From positions 1-43,053 of IMG/VR virus record IMGVR_UViG_3300037129_000178: DNA of 43,053 bases. One strand, 5' to 3'. Numbering within the stretch: position 1 is the stretch's first letter; each line of letters starts with the position of its first letter. Below the pieces are notes generated by a model. The model saw nothing but the letters and a program-made list of their open reading frames with translations. It was not told the origin of the DNA and searched no databases. Both the position numbers and the translations under genes were made by a program. Positions 1 to 9,399 of the stretch are shown piece after piece. Source of the stretch: a virus.

Positions 1-10
1 CTATTCAAAT

Positions 11-23
11 TTGTAGCTACAAT
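11..23. promoter_or_regulatory. Palindromic operator-like site upstream of the methyltransferase
   Basis: The sequence TTGTAGCTACAAT contains the perfect palindrome TGTAGCTACA. The same 13 bases recur at 39724-39736, just upstream of the gene at 39762. In both places the site sits 25-45 bases before a start codon. A dyad repeated in front of two genes suggests a binding site for a dimeric regulator. That function is inference; no bound protein can be named. Confidence 0.35.
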
Positions 24-66
24 ATTTATTTTTTACCTAATATGCCACGTCCTTTCAGAGCTGGGA

Positions 67-933
67 ATGATGAACCATATTGCAAGTGTTAAGGGTAGTA
101 AGGCAAGTATTAACCTTAACACACTAACCATGCAACAAACAACATTAAAGACACCTATCAGTTACTATGGTGGTAAACAAAAGCTATGCAAGTGTATCAT
201 TCAATTGATACCTAAACACAATCTTTATTGTGAACCTTTCATTGGAGGCGCTGCCGTATTCTTTGCAAAAGAACCATCGGCAGTTGAAGTGATTAACGAT
301 ATCAATAGTGAACTGATTAACTTCTATCGTGTAGTACAGAATGACTTTACCAGTCTTGAAAGAGAAGTGCGTATATCATTACATAGTCGTAGGTTACATA
401 AGGATGCACAAGTCATCTATGATAACCCTCACATGTTTAGTGATATCAAACGGGCATGGGCATTATGGATGTTAGCAAATCAAAGCTTCAGTTCTATGTT
501 GGACGCATCATGGGGTTATGATATAAAGAAGAAATCAACCTCAGTTAAGATACACAATAAACGCGAGGCATTTACTGAGGACATCGCAATACGCTTACAA
601 AATGTACAGATAGAATGTACTGATGCTTTACGTATTATTAATAGTAGAGATAAACCTGATTCTTTCTTTTATTGTGATCCACCTTACTTTAACTCTGATT
701 GTGGCCACTACAATGGCTATACTAAAGAAGACTTTGAATCCTTGTTACAACATCTATCCAAAATTGAAGGTAAGTTCTTATTAAGTTCATACCCCTCAGA
801 TATGTTAAAGCAATATGTTGAAGCTAATGCCTGGCATCAAAAAAGCTTTGATATGGAGGTGTCTGTGAACAAAGGCAATAATGGCGGAAAACGTAAGACA
901 GAAGTATTAACAGCAAATTTTGAGATAAAATAA
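67..933 (+). CDS. DNA N6-adenine methyltransferase (D12/Dam class)
   Basis: Predicted to transfer a methyl group from S-adenosylmethionine to adenine N6 in DNA. The AdoMet-binding motif EPFIGGA lies near residues 56-62, after the family-typical YYGGK segment, and the catalytic motif DPPY lies near residues 204-207. At 288 residues it has the usual length for this class. An internal ATG at 130 (MQQTTLKTPIS) begins right before the conserved core and may be the true start, because the first 21 residues look unlike the family. It stands alone ahead of a non-coding spacer, with no restriction gene beside it, so protection of phage DNA against host restriction is the likely role (inference). Confidence 0.9.
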   Translation: MMNHIASVKGSKASINLNTLTMQQTTLKTPISYYGGKQKLCKCIIQLIPKHNLYCEPFIGGAAVFFAKEPSAVEVINDINSELINFYRVVQNDFTSLEREVRISLHSRRLHKDAQVIYDNPHMFSDIKRAWALWMLANQSFSSMLDASWGYDIKKKSTSVKIHNKREAFTEDIAIRLQNVQIECTDALRIINSRDKPDSFFYCDPPYFNSDCGHYNGYTKEDFESLLQHLSKIEGKFLLSSYPSDMLKQYVEANAWHQKSFDMEVSVNKGNNGGKRKTEVLTANFEIK

Positions 934-938
934 GAAGG

Positions 939-1066
939 GGGTCTGGACCTGAAAAATTGACGATTCTCAAAACACTAAAAGCCATACTTTCGTACAGCTT
1001 CACTAGTGCGTCCAGACCCTTTATCTTAGGGTAATAAGGCCTGAATTATGTTTTGAGAATCGTCAA
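939..1066. repeat. Interleaved perfect inverted repeats (possible pseudoknot or DNA site)
   Basis: Two perfect inverted repeats interlock in the 199-base spacer between the methyltransferase and the next gene. The 10-base arm GGGTCTGGAC (939-948) pairs with GTCCAGACCC (1010-1019). The 18-base arm TTGACGATTCTCAAAACA (957-974) pairs with its exact complement at 1049-1066. Because the order is arm 1, arm 2, arm 1', arm 2', both stems together would form an H-type pseudoknot in RNA; in DNA they would form alternative cruciforms. No open reading frame explains the conservation of the arms. Function is unknown; a structured RNA, a terminator, or a packaging or replication site are all possible. Confidence 0.75.
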
Positions 1067-1132
1067 AGGCAAAGATATGAATTTTTTAACGGTGTCCTTT
1101 AGTTTTTGATCCCATCTAAGCACCTTTACTTC

Positions 1133-1378
1133 ATGATCCATCTAAGTGCATTACATATACTGAGCGAACTTAAAGGTAAAAATGGCGACCTTGTTGAATT
1201 TGCGATAAAATACGTGGCAAAGTCAACTGGTCAAATTATTTCAGGTGAACGGTGTATATGCACATCCAGCAACTTTGAAAGGCGTACCAGAAAAATAAAA
1301 TTCATGGAATCTGGCGAAACCCGCACTTTCATTAATGTATTAATCATTGAATTTAACGGACAACCTGTATTCTTATGA
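1133..1378 (+). CDS. Small conserved phage protein of unknown function
   Basis: Encodes 81 residues from an ATG at 1133; a TTG nine codons upstream (1106) is a weaker alternative. The protein opens with an amphipathic helix (SALHILSELKGKNG), and the rest looks like alternating beta strands with a CTSSNF motif and a hydrophobic end. I recognise the general pattern as one that precedes portal-like genes in Bacteroidota phages, but no function is known to me. Its TGA overlaps the ATG of the next gene (ATGA), so the two are probably translationally coupled. Confidence 0.65.
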   Translation: MIHLSALHILSELKGKNGDLVEFAIKYVAKSTGQIISGERCICTSSNFERRTRKIKFMESGETRTFINVLIIEFNGQPVFL

Positions 1379-2769
1379 AGAAAAATGACGATATTATTGA
1401 TTTAGGCGAAGGATTTGCCTTTTTATCAAAAATAAAAACTGCGGTTGTCCCAATCACTGATACTACACGTATTCTTGCTGACCCGGATGTAATGTGGAAA
1501 ACAATTTCTGTTAAGGATGTACCAATTCAATACATCCCTTGGGGCAACAACGATAACATCCCATCGCAGATCATTAACAATGTTTACAAAAACCCTTCGT
1601 TAGCTACAGGTTTAGAATTTAATGTAATGTTAGGTTATGGCGACGGCATTATGCCTGTACGAAAAACACTTGAAAATAACCAATTGAAATTAATCCCGGT
1701 ACTGGATAATAAAGAGATCAATACTTTCTTGGACGATAATGATATTAATGGCTATTTTCTTGAGCAACTGACCGATTTAAAATTTATCTATAACGTTTTT
1801 CCTGAAGTAATTTTAAGCCGTGCAAAGGACCCTGCTAAACGCAAAGTTGTTGAAATTAACCACAAGGAAGCCACTTTTTCTAGGCTCCAGCGCATGGATC
1901 CAAATGGTATTATCCAAAATCATCTTTATTGCTCAAAATTTGGTAGCACATTAGCCATTAAGCCCGGTGATGTGACTATAACACCCATGTTGGATTACAA
2001 AAATCCTATACTTGATTTAAAGCGAAAACTTGGTTTATCGCCTCGCTTAAATGGCAAATATATATCTGAAAATCAATATCGGTACATTGTTCCAATGTAC
2101 CTTCCAACCCCTGGGCATTTCTATTATCAACAACCTTACTGGTGGAGCATATTTGAAAGCGGTTGGTTTGATTATGCTTGTGCGATCCCTAAATTCAAAA
2201 AAGCACTTCTCCAAAATCAAATGACCATCAAATATATGGTATACATTATGCCGGAATATTGGGCTGAACTATATACTGCCGAGGGTATCACCGATGCAAA
2301 GAAAAAGAAAGCCCGTATGGACCTGGAATATCAGAATATACAGGATTTCTTGTCGGGTGAAGACAATACAGGTAAGGCTGTAATTTCAAAAATAACCTAT
2401 CGGGATGGTAAAGAAAACCCTTACATTAAAATAGTGCCCATCGAAAACGCTTTCAAAGGTGGTGAATATATTGAGGATAGCCAGGAAGCTTCCAATATAA
2501 TTTCTTTTGCCCTTGGTGTGCATCCGGCAGTTATAGGGGCTGATAATAAAAGTGGGTCAATAAATGGCACTGAAGCCCGCGAACTATTTATTATCAAACA
2601 AGCCCTTATGAAACCTATCCGCGACCGCTTATTGCGCCCCTTGTATTTGGTAAAGGCTATTAACGGTTGGCCGGATGATATCCATTTCACTATCCCCAAT
2701 CTCGAACTTACTACGCTCGATGCGAATACCGGCGCAAAAAAAGTGATTTCTCAACCTGCTTTAAATTGA
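1375..2769 (+). CDS. Portal protein (putative)
   Basis: The 464-residue product has portal-like features: an N-terminal IPWGNNDNIP segment, a helical core, and a C-terminal part with SGSINGTEARELF followed by an IRDRLLRPL segment, as in portal families of Bacteroidota phages. Portals form the dodecameric ring through which terminase pumps DNA into the head. Context fits: connector-like genes and the tape measure follow, and the terminase genes would directly precede this block if the window is circular. The match is by general resemblance, so the call is probable rather than certain. Confidence 0.7.
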   Translation: MKKNDDIIDLGEGFAFLSKIKTAVVPITDTTRILADPDVMWKTISVKDVPIQYIPWGNNDNIPSQIINNVYKNPSLATGLEFNVMLGYGDGIMPVRKTLENNQLKLIPVLDNKEINTFLDDNDINGYFLEQLTDLKFIYNVFPEVILSRAKDPAKRKVVEINHKEATFSRLQRMDPNGIIQNHLYCSKFGSTLAIKPGDVTITPMLDYKNPILDLKRKLGLSPRLNGKYISENQYRYIVPMYLPTPGHFYYQQPYWWSIFESGWFDYACAIPKFKKALLQNQMTIKYMVYIMPEYWAELYTAEGITDAKKKKARMDLEYQNIQDFLSGEDNTGKAVISKITYRDGKENPYIKIVPIENAFKGGEYIEDSQEASNIISFALGVHPAVIGADNKSGSINGTEARELFIIKQALMKPIRDRLLRPLYLVKAINGWPDDIHFTIPNLELTTLDANTGAKKVISQPALN

Positions 2770-2773
2770 TGCT

Positions 2774-3730
2774 ATGCTTATAAAAACCCTTGATGAATTT
2801 CAGCAATATGTCCGCATAGTTGGCATATTTCCCGTCGAAACTTTAATCGCTTCAGTTCCGGATACACAAGCTAATTATTTTCCTGATGTCTTAGGTGATG
2901 AATTGCTTAACGATTTAGATGCCTGGTATGAAATTGGTGATGATAAACCCGATATCCCCCGTTATTCTGCATTACTCCCTTATGTTCAGAGGGCATTGGC
3001 TCGTTTTACAATTTTCATGGCATCGCCGGAACTGGATGTTACCATTACCGGCTCCGGTATCGGTGTAATCATGAACCAAAATATTGCCCCGGCTTCAGCC
3101 GATCGGGTTAAAAAATTCGACAATGCCAATGAGGAACGTGGTTGGGACAATATTGAAACATTGCTTATTTTCCTGGAAGATCATTTGAGCGATTATCCTG
3201 AATGGGTAAACTCGCCTGCCTATACGATGGATGTCCGTAATCTTATTAATTCGGCCATCGATTTCGATTTCTTCTATAATATCCAACGCTCACGGCTTAA
3301 ATTCAAATCACTCCGCCCGGTGATGGATAATATCGAAATGCTCAAAATTAGAAAGGTAATCAGTGATGAACTCTTCGATCGGATCCTAAATGAAATTAAA
3401 ACAGGCAGTATCACCGATCCAATTAAAAAAATCCTAAAAAAGCTGCAATTTTCGGTTGCGAATTACACCATGGCCGATGCTATGGATGGGGACAAATATC
3501 AAGGCCATGACCAAACAGTGAATGAGAATCGGTTTAACCGTGATTTGGCCTTATTTTTAAGCAATGGTGATAAATACCTTGCTGATGTAAGGACCACAAT
3601 CGATACTAATCCTGATGATTATCCGGAATATGTTAATTCTCCAATTTACATTGGAAATACTAATTATGGATTTACGAATGCTAAGGATAATACCATTTTT
3701 GTTTTTGGAGGGTCAAATGCATCAAATTAA
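2774..3730 (+). CDS. Head-tail region protein, DUF6712-like
   Basis: A soluble 318-residue protein with two internally similar segments: DYPEWVNSPAYTMDVRN near residue 140 and DDYPEYVNSPIYIGNTN near residue 280. It resembles a protein family found in Bacteroidota phages just downstream of the portal (I think DUF6712; not verified). Position and size suggest a connector or completion role in the virion. The 14-base overlap with the next gene suggests co-translation. Confidence 0.6.
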   Translation: MLIKTLDEFQQYVRIVGIFPVETLIASVPDTQANYFPDVLGDELLNDLDAWYEIGDDKPDIPRYSALLPYVQRALARFTIFMASPELDVTITGSGIGVIMNQNIAPASADRVKKFDNANEERGWDNIETLLIFLEDHLSDYPEWVNSPAYTMDVRNLINSAIDFDFFYNIQRSRLKFKSLRPVMDNIEMLKIRKVISDELFDRILNEIKTGSITDPIKKILKKLQFSVANYTMADAMDGDKYQGHDQTVNENRFNRDLALFLSNGDKYLADVRTTIDTNPDDYPEYVNSPIYIGNTNYGFTNAKDNTIFVFGGSNASN

Positions 3731-4562
3731 TATAAACGACATAAAATTAGAAATACCGGGGCATTGGAATGAACTCACCCGGGAACAATTACTCACTTTA
3801 GCCCGCATCGTCCGGGAAGAAATGGAATTGGAAGAATTAAAACTGAGGATGCTTTTTTTATTTACTGGCACCAAGGTTATTCGATGCCCTTCTGTATTGG
3901 TAAATGAAACGGAACGCTTTTTAATAAGGAACAAAAAACTGAAAGCACTGGTTTCAGCTCATGATTTAGCATTTATCACAACTCCTTTCCTTAAATTTTT
4001 TGTTGAAAAACCGAATAATCAGTGGTTACTTGGCTCAACGCTTACCAGACAGTTATTACCAATTATTAAAATTGGGCGTCAGGCACTCCATGGCCCGGCG
4101 GATGGTTTGTCAAACATTACTTTTCGCGAGTTTATTTTCACTGAAACATTTTTAAATGAAAATGCACATGATAAACTCATTGCGGTATTATATCGCCCTG
4201 CAGGAAAATCCAAACCCGGATCGCTTGATTATAATGGTGATATCCGCGAACGTTTTAATGACAATATCATTGATGACAGGGTTAAAGTAATATCCCGCAT
4301 GCCTGTTCATTTTAAAAAAGCAATAATGTGGTACTATGAAGGCTGTAAACAACACATTGCAGCTTTATTCCCTAATGTTTTTACTGAAGGCACTGGCGAA
4401 AAATCTACAAAAAGCACATTTGAGGCATTTATGGGCATTGTAGATGAACTCTCCAACAACCATCCGGCAGAACACGAACGTGTGCTCGATGTTTATTTAT
4501 ATTCAGCCCTACAATCACTTAACCAAAAAATTGAAAAACTAAATAAACATGTCGAAGTTTAA
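3717..4562 (+). CDS. Unknown protein of the head-tail module
   Basis: The start at 3717 is chosen because GGAGG stands seven bases before it and the product begins MHQININDIKLEIPGHWNEL. The frame opens earlier (3615), but that part lies wholly inside the preceding gene. The 281 residues are mainly helical and charged, without membrane segments. I do not recognise a domain; the gene shares 14-base overlaps with both neighbours, so it belongs to the structural operon. Confidence 0.65.
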   Translation: MHQININDIKLEIPGHWNELTREQLLTLARIVREEMELEELKLRMLFLFTGTKVIRCPSVLVNETERFLIRNKKLKALVSAHDLAFITTPFLKFFVEKPNNQWLLGSTLTRQLLPIIKIGRQALHGPADGLSNITFREFIFTETFLNENAHDKLIAVLYRPAGKSKPGSLDYNGDIRERFNDNIIDDRVKVISRMPVHFKKAIMWYYEGCKQHIAALFPNVFTEGTGEKSTKSTFEAFMGIVDELSNNHPAEHERVLDVYLYSALQSLNQKIEKLNKHVEV

Positions 4563-5073
4563 TTTTACCGGTTATATACATGATATCGCAACAAAATTAA
4601 AGGATGTGGCGCACGTGGACAATGATTCTGCCAGGCAACGTTTTTATAGGGTATCGTCTATCCAGGCACTGGAAGAATTTATTCAAACTTTGCCCGAATT
4701 CAAGGGCTTTGCATTGGCTGTTGAAGACAATGAAGAGGGCAATTATCTGTTAAATGGGGCAGGCACCCTATTTGATGACCAACATTGTGGGTTTTTCCTG
4801 TTAACAAAAGCAAAACTGATGAACGCCGAGGATCGGGGCGATAAAATAAGGGAAGCCGAATTGGTAATGCGCAAGATACTTTCTAAAATACGAAAGGATT
4901 ATCACACCGATAATCAATTAAAATCTGATATTGGCCTTAAAACATTGGATTGGAATACAGTCCATTATTTTTCGTTTGGCCCGGTCCTGGACAATTGCTA
5001 CGGCGTTTATTGCAATTTTATACTTCCTACTATTCAAAACTTCATATACAATGAAGGAGACTGGCTCGGATAA
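4549..5073 (+). CDS. Unknown protein of the head-tail module
   Basis: A 174-residue acidic protein with no membrane segment. Proteins of this size and position in Bacteroidota siphophages often act as neck or tail-completion proteins, but here that rests on position alone. The FILPTIQNF segment near the C terminus is the only hydrophobic stretch. The gene overlaps the preceding one by 14 bases and the following one by 23 bases. Confidence 0.6.
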   Translation: MSKFNFTGYIHDIATKLKDVAHVDNDSARQRFYRVSSIQALEEFIQTLPEFKGFALAVEDNEEGNYLLNGAGTLFDDQHCGFFLLTKAKLMNAEDRGDKIREAELVMRKILSKIRKDYHTDNQLKSDIGLKTLDWNTVHYFSFGPVLDNCYGVYCNFILPTIQNFIYNEGDWLG

Positions 5074-5437
5074 TGTTGACTTAAATAGTCTGGTAGATGG
5101 ATGGAGCAAAGTAGTTGTAAAAGTACTCCAGGCAAAAATTGCCAGAATGAACATACACCATACGGGTTCGCTATTTGACAGCCTAAATTTTAATATAAGT
5201 GGCCAGGGTTTTTCATTTCAGATTTACTTCACTTATAATATATACGGTGTATTTGTAGACATGGGCGTAGGAAGGAACAGGAAAGCAAATAAACGTAAAG
5301 AGTGGGAAAGCCGTATTTTCTATGCACAAGTGATGACACTAGGCGAACTCGCCCGAAAACAATGTGGCGAAATGGCTGCAAAAAAAATTGTATCAACGTT
5401 AAATGAAATTTATGATTTAAGGTCCCGTCGGGCATAA
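5051..5437 (+). CDS. Head-tail connector/tail completion-like protein
   Basis: The ATG at 5051 gives 128 residues, reading MKETGSDNVDLNSLVDGW. A longer frame from 4931 only adds residues overlapping the previous gene. The central motif YGVFVDMGVGRNRKANKRKEW resembles the glycine-rich loop of small tail-completion proteins (HK97 gp10-like) that act on the DNA-filled head or the tail terminus. Position directly before the tape measure gene supports such a role. Identification is moderate. Confidence 0.6.
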   Translation: MKETGSDNVDLNSLVDGWSKVVVKVLQAKIARMNIHHTGSLFDSLNFNISGQGFSFQIYFTYNIYGVFVDMGVGRNRKANKRKEWESRIFYAQVMTLGELARKQCGEMAAKKIVSTLNEIYDLRSRRA

Positions 5438-5469
5438 TCAGTCCTTTACTTACACCTTCATTCTTTTAA

Positions 5470-5501
5470 TCTTTGATTAATAATAATCATTGAATCAAAG
5501 A
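5470..5501 (+). promoter_or_regulatory. Hairpin just upstream of the tape measure start
   Basis: TCTTTGATT (5470-5478) and AATCAAAGA (5493-5501) form a perfect 9-bp stem with a 14-base loop. The right arm ends three bases before the chosen ATG at 5505 and would cover the ribosome landing site in the mRNA. A possible TTG start at 5490 lies in the loop. Translational control or a transcript-processing site is plausible; neither is shown. Confidence 0.45.
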
Positions 5502-5504
5502 ATC

Positions 5505-8456
5505 ATGAGCAATAACATAGTTGATCAGGCTAAAGTATATGTTGCCCTCGATGGTCGCGATGCTGAAACTGTGGTATCCGAATTAACTGCCAAAACCGAA
5601 CAATATACGGAGGCATTAACAAAGGCTTATCAGGCAGGCGACAAAATAGGCATGAAAAATGCCCTTAAGGACCTGAAGGATACCGAAAAAGAGCTTGCTA
5701 ATGTTAAGAAGCAAACCTTTGATGTAACAAATGTTATGAAGGATTTAAACGGCTCAAGTCTGGGTGATTTAAAAAAAGCCGAAAAGGAAATCACAGCGGA
5801 ACTTGCCCTAATGAAACGCGGTACCGATGAATATACCGCAAAAACTAAGGATTTACAAAAAGTATCAAGCGAAATAAACAAAGTTAAAGGCGAGATGTCC
5901 GGCGTTACCGATAAAAATGTCGGTTTTACAAATTCGTTTACAGGATTAATCCAACAGATGGGGCTTGGCAGTACCAGGATGGGGCAATTTGCACAATCAA
6001 CAGCTTCAGGTTTGGAAACTGGGGCTGAGAAGGTCAAAGGATTTGCAGGTGCATTTTCAATAGTAAAAACAGCGATCGCAGCCACAGGTATCGGTTTTTT
6101 ATTGATTTTAATAGCCTCCTTATTCGCATGGTTCGAGAAAACCACGCAAGGTTCCAAAACCCTTAAAATGGCGATGGCTGGGGTTGGTGCCGTTATTGAT
6201 GTTATAACCGGTTTATTCGCAAAACTTGGGGGTTTTATTGCCGATGCCTTTTCTCACCCTGTTGAATCTATAAAAAAATTATGGCAGGTTATACAAGATC
6301 AAATTGTAAACCGGATTACAGGTGTTGGCAAAATATTCCAGGCTTTAGGTAAAATTATAATGAGTGGTTTTACTGATGGTTACAAGGATTTAGGCAATGC
6401 AGTTATTCAAACTACATATGGGATAAAAGATGGTTTGGATAAAGCAGCCCAATTGGCAGAAAAATTAAAACAAATAGCCAAGGACGCCTATGACGCTGCT
6501 GTTAAAGCCGCCGGAATTGCAGAACGGGAAGTTAATTTGGCAATAGCTAAACGTAAAGCAAAAACCGATGAAGCCATTCTTGAAAGGCAAATAGCACAGG
6601 CGCGTTTTGATGCGGCTGATAAAACAAAAGAAAAAGAGGACCGGGTAAATAGCCTCACAAAAGCCTTACAATTAGAAACACAGCTCGAAGAGGAACAAAA
6701 TAAGATTGAAGCTGCTAATAACAAAATCCTGCATGACAAATATGACTTGAAAATGAAGGCGGGCGTGAAAGCTTCCGATGACGAAAAAGAAGCAATGTCC
6801 GAATCGGATGCGCAAATGATCCGGATTGAAACCAATAGGCTAAACCGTACCCGTAAAATGAATACTCAGTTACAAACTTTAAAACAACAGATGTTAACTG
6901 AAGATTTAAAAGAGATTGAAACCAATTTTGCACAACAGGAAGCTATTCAAAAACAAAAATTAGCTGCAGGCGAAATTTCCGAAAAACAATATAATGCCAA
7001 TATTTTACAACTTAATATCGATCAGTTAAATGCAAAGAATAAAACTTTAGAAGATTTTAAGGCCAAATATGCCCAGGACGGCATTGATCTTACTGACATC
7101 GATAAACAGATTGCGGATAACAAGAGCGCCATTGAGGATGAAAACTTAAAGAAGCGCAAACAAGACCTTGATGATTTGCTTAAAGTCGCCGAACAAAATG
7201 GCCGGGATATTATAAACCTTCGGAAAGAACAATATCAAAGGGATTTGACCGATGCTGGCAATAATGCGGCATTAAAAAAATCGATAACAGAAAAATACAA
7301 TGGGGATATTTTAACCCTCGAATTGTCCAATTTATTGGCTCAAGAACAATTTTTGAAGGCTCATGGCCAAAAAACTGTTGAAATTGAGAAACAAATAGCC
7401 GATAAAAAAGCGCAAATCATTGAATATGGTTATCAGTTAGAAGATCAGAAGCGAAAAGACCGAGAAGCAATCCGCAAGCAATACAATCTTATTTCCCTTG
7501 CCGAGGAAGAAAAGCTGGAGTTAGACGCTTTAAAGGAAAAATATGCACAGGAATTAATCAGCGACGAAGAATATGCCCAGGCCAGCCTGGCAATAAAAAT
7601 GAAGTACGTCACTGAATATGTTAGTAAGGCAGAATCGATACTTAACAACATGAGCAATGCTGTTAAAGGTTTTCAAGATGCTGAATTAACTAACCTGCAA
7701 ACTGCCAAACAAAAAGAATTGGCCCTTGCAGGAGATGACGCTAATAAAAAGAAGGCTATTGAAGATAAATATGGCAAGGACGAATTACAAATAAAAAAGA
7801 AGTATGCTGATAAAATGTTCATCATGCAAGTGGCTCAAATTATTGCCAGTACTGCCAAAACCGCAATTGAGGCATACCAGGCTATGGCGGGCATACCTTA
7901 TGTTGGCCCGGCACTTGGGATAATTGCTGCCGGGGTAGCGGTTGCATATGGTGCCTCACAGGTTGCACAGGCAAAAGCCCAACGCGATTCGGTAAAACAA
8001 TTAGCATCTGGTAAATATGATGTGATTGGGAACCAGGACGGTAAATTGTATAAAAATGTGCCTTATGTTGGCAAAGCGTCTACCGGTCTTTATAAGGGGC
8101 CAACTTTAATAAGTGAACAAGATGATGAAATAGTTTTATCAGGGTCCCATACGCGTAACCTTCGCATGAATTATCCAGTTTTATTGTCCGCTTTAATGGC
8201 CACACGGGTTCCACAACGCGCTGAAGGTAATTATCCGGTTTATCCTGCTAATGCAGATAGCAACCAACAACAACAGCAACAAAATTCAAAATCTGTCAAT
8301 GTTGATCAATTAACAATGTTGATGGCCGCAAATGTTCAAGTTTTAAACCGGCTCGATTCCAAACTTGATAACCTTTACGCAAAACTGGTTATGGATGAAT
8401 TTAAAAAAGCGGAATCGCAATGGGACTCACAAAAAACGGATGTCACAAAGTTTTGA
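5505..8456 (+). CDS. Tail tape measure protein
   Basis: At 983 residues this is one of the two longest genes, in the classical tape-measure position. It is mostly long alpha-helical coiled coil rich in K, E, Q and A. A strongly hydrophobic segment near residues 190-215 (IGFLLILIASLFAWF) and a second near 760-800 (YVGPALGIIAAGVAVAYGA) interrupt it, as in other tape measures, which set tail length and cross the host envelope during DNA injection. A Q-rich tract lies near the C terminus. The ATG at 5505 (MSNNIVDQ) is preferred over a TTG five codons earlier. The length implies a tail of roughly 140-150 nm by the usual 1.5 angstrom per residue rule. Confidence 0.9.
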   Translation: MSNNIVDQAKVYVALDGRDAETVVSELTAKTEQYTEALTKAYQAGDKIGMKNALKDLKDTEKELANVKKQTFDVTNVMKDLNGSSLGDLKKAEKEITAELALMKRGTDEYTAKTKDLQKVSSEINKVKGEMSGVTDKNVGFTNSFTGLIQQMGLGSTRMGQFAQSTASGLETGAEKVKGFAGAFSIVKTAIAATGIGFLLILIASLFAWFEKTTQGSKTLKMAMAGVGAVIDVITGLFAKLGGFIADAFSHPVESIKKLWQVIQDQIVNRITGVGKIFQALGKIIMSGFTDGYKDLGNAVIQTTYGIKDGLDKAAQLAEKLKQIAKDAYDAAVKAAGIAEREVNLAIAKRKAKTDEAILERQIAQARFDAADKTKEKEDRVNSLTKALQLETQLEEEQNKIEAANNKILHDKYDLKMKAGVKASDDEKEAMSESDAQMIRIETNRLNRTRKMNTQLQTLKQQMLTEDLKEIETNFAQQEAIQKQKLAAGEISEKQYNANILQLNIDQLNAKNKTLEDFKAKYAQDGIDLTDIDKQIADNKSAIEDENLKKRKQDLDDLLKVAEQNGRDIINLRKEQYQRDLTDAGNNAALKKSITEKYNGDILTLELSNLLAQEQFLKAHGQKTVEIEKQIADKKAQIIEYGYQLEDQKRKDREAIRKQYNLISLAEEEKLELDALKEKYAQELISDEEYAQASLAIKMKYVTEYVSKAESILNNMSNAVKGFQDAELTNLQTAKQKELALAGDDANKKKAIEDKYGKDELQIKKKYADKMFIMQVAQIIASTAKTAIEAYQAMAGIPYVGPALGIIAAGVAVAYGASQVAQAKAQRDSVKQLASGKYDVIGNQDGKLYKNVPYVGKASTGLYKGPTLISEQDDEIVLSGSHTRNLRMNYPVLLSALMATRVPQRAEGNYPVYPANADSNQQQQQQNSKSVNVDQLTMLMAANVQVLNRLDSKLDNLYAKLVMDEFKKAESQWDSQKTDVTKF

Positions 8457-8523
8457 TTTTGTCCTTTAGAAAAAAGGTATAAAAGGGCATTTTTGATCAT
8501 CAGTTTATTCACAACTCATTAGC

Positions 8524-9279
8524 ATGGAAAAAAAATATTATGGTTGGGTACCACAACCCATAGATGAAAGGGACCATCAGTTTTTCTCAGTATTCCCAAA
8601 TGCAGGGGATTTGCCCAAATCAGTGGACTTGAGAAACCCTAATCTTCCAATTGTCAACCAGGGCAGGGTAGGTTCGTGCGGGGCTAATGCATCGGCTAGT
8701 ATATTCCTTTTTGAAGAATTGAAAGGAGGCGAGGCAGATATTAATTTTAAGTCCCGCCTATTTATTTATTATTATGCCCGCCTATTAATGGGCACGGTCA
8801 AGCAAGACTCTGGGGTTGATAACCGCACCCTTATGAAATCATTAAGCAAATATGGCACCTGTGATGAAAGCCTATGGCCTTACGATATTAGTAAGTTTAA
8901 AACAAAACCGTCAAAAGTGGCAATCAATGCCGCAATCCATAAGCTCAAAGAATATTTATCACTGCAACAGACTTTATTTGATTTAAAATCTTCACTGGCA
9001 CAAGGACATCCTTTTATGTTAGGTTTTAATGTGCCGGAATCCTTCGAGTCCGCTGAAATGGCCAAGACGGGGATCATGAAAATGCCAAAATTCAATGAGC
9101 AAATTATTGGAGGTCATGATGCTTATTCCATCGGTTACGATGATTATAAGCAAATATTTATGATCGGCAATTCGTGGGGTGAAGACTGGGGCCAAAAAGG
9201 GTACTTTGAAATGCCCTATGAGTTCATTCAGGATCCGAAATGGGTACAAGACTTTTGGTCATTTCGCCTTGTCAGCTGA
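8524..9279 (+). CDS. Papain-like (C1 family) cysteine peptidase
   Basis: All four active-site elements of papain-like peptidases are visible: the oxyanion glutamine Q46 (NQGRVGSCGA), nucleophile C52, H198 in GGHDAYSIGYD and N216 in GNSWGEDWGQKGYF. The length of 251 residues equals a mature catalytic domain without propeptide, and there is no signal peptide. It lies between the tape measure and a membrane-protein/amidase module. A virion-associated role (maturation or host-surface digestion) or a role in lysis are both possible; the sequence does not decide. Confidence 0.88.
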   Translation: MEKKYYGWVPQPIDERDHQFFSVFPNAGDLPKSVDLRNPNLPIVNQGRVGSCGANASASIFLFEELKGGEADINFKSRLFIYYYARLLMGTVKQDSGVDNRTLMKSLSKYGTCDESLWPYDISKFKTKPSKVAINAAIHKLKEYLSLQQTLFDLKSSLAQGHPFMLGFNVPESFESAEMAKTGIMKMPKFNEQIIGGHDAYSIGYDDYKQIFMIGNSWGEDWGQKGYFEMPYEFIQDPKWVQDFWSFRLVS

Positions 9280-9399
9280 TAACCTCATATTGATCGAAAA
9301 CACAATCCTTTCTGATAGTCTAACGCTTGTCAGGAAGATCATTAAAAGGCAAAATATATTGATTATCATAATTTTAATTCAAACTAAAAAATCAAAAAA

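Noticed and set aside
5630-6157. A 175-codon minus-strand frame inside the tape measure gene
   Set aside because: It lies wholly opposite a strongly supported gene, its composition (S, F, P, V rich) is typical of antisense to a K/E/A-rich coiled coil, and no promoter or start context supports it.
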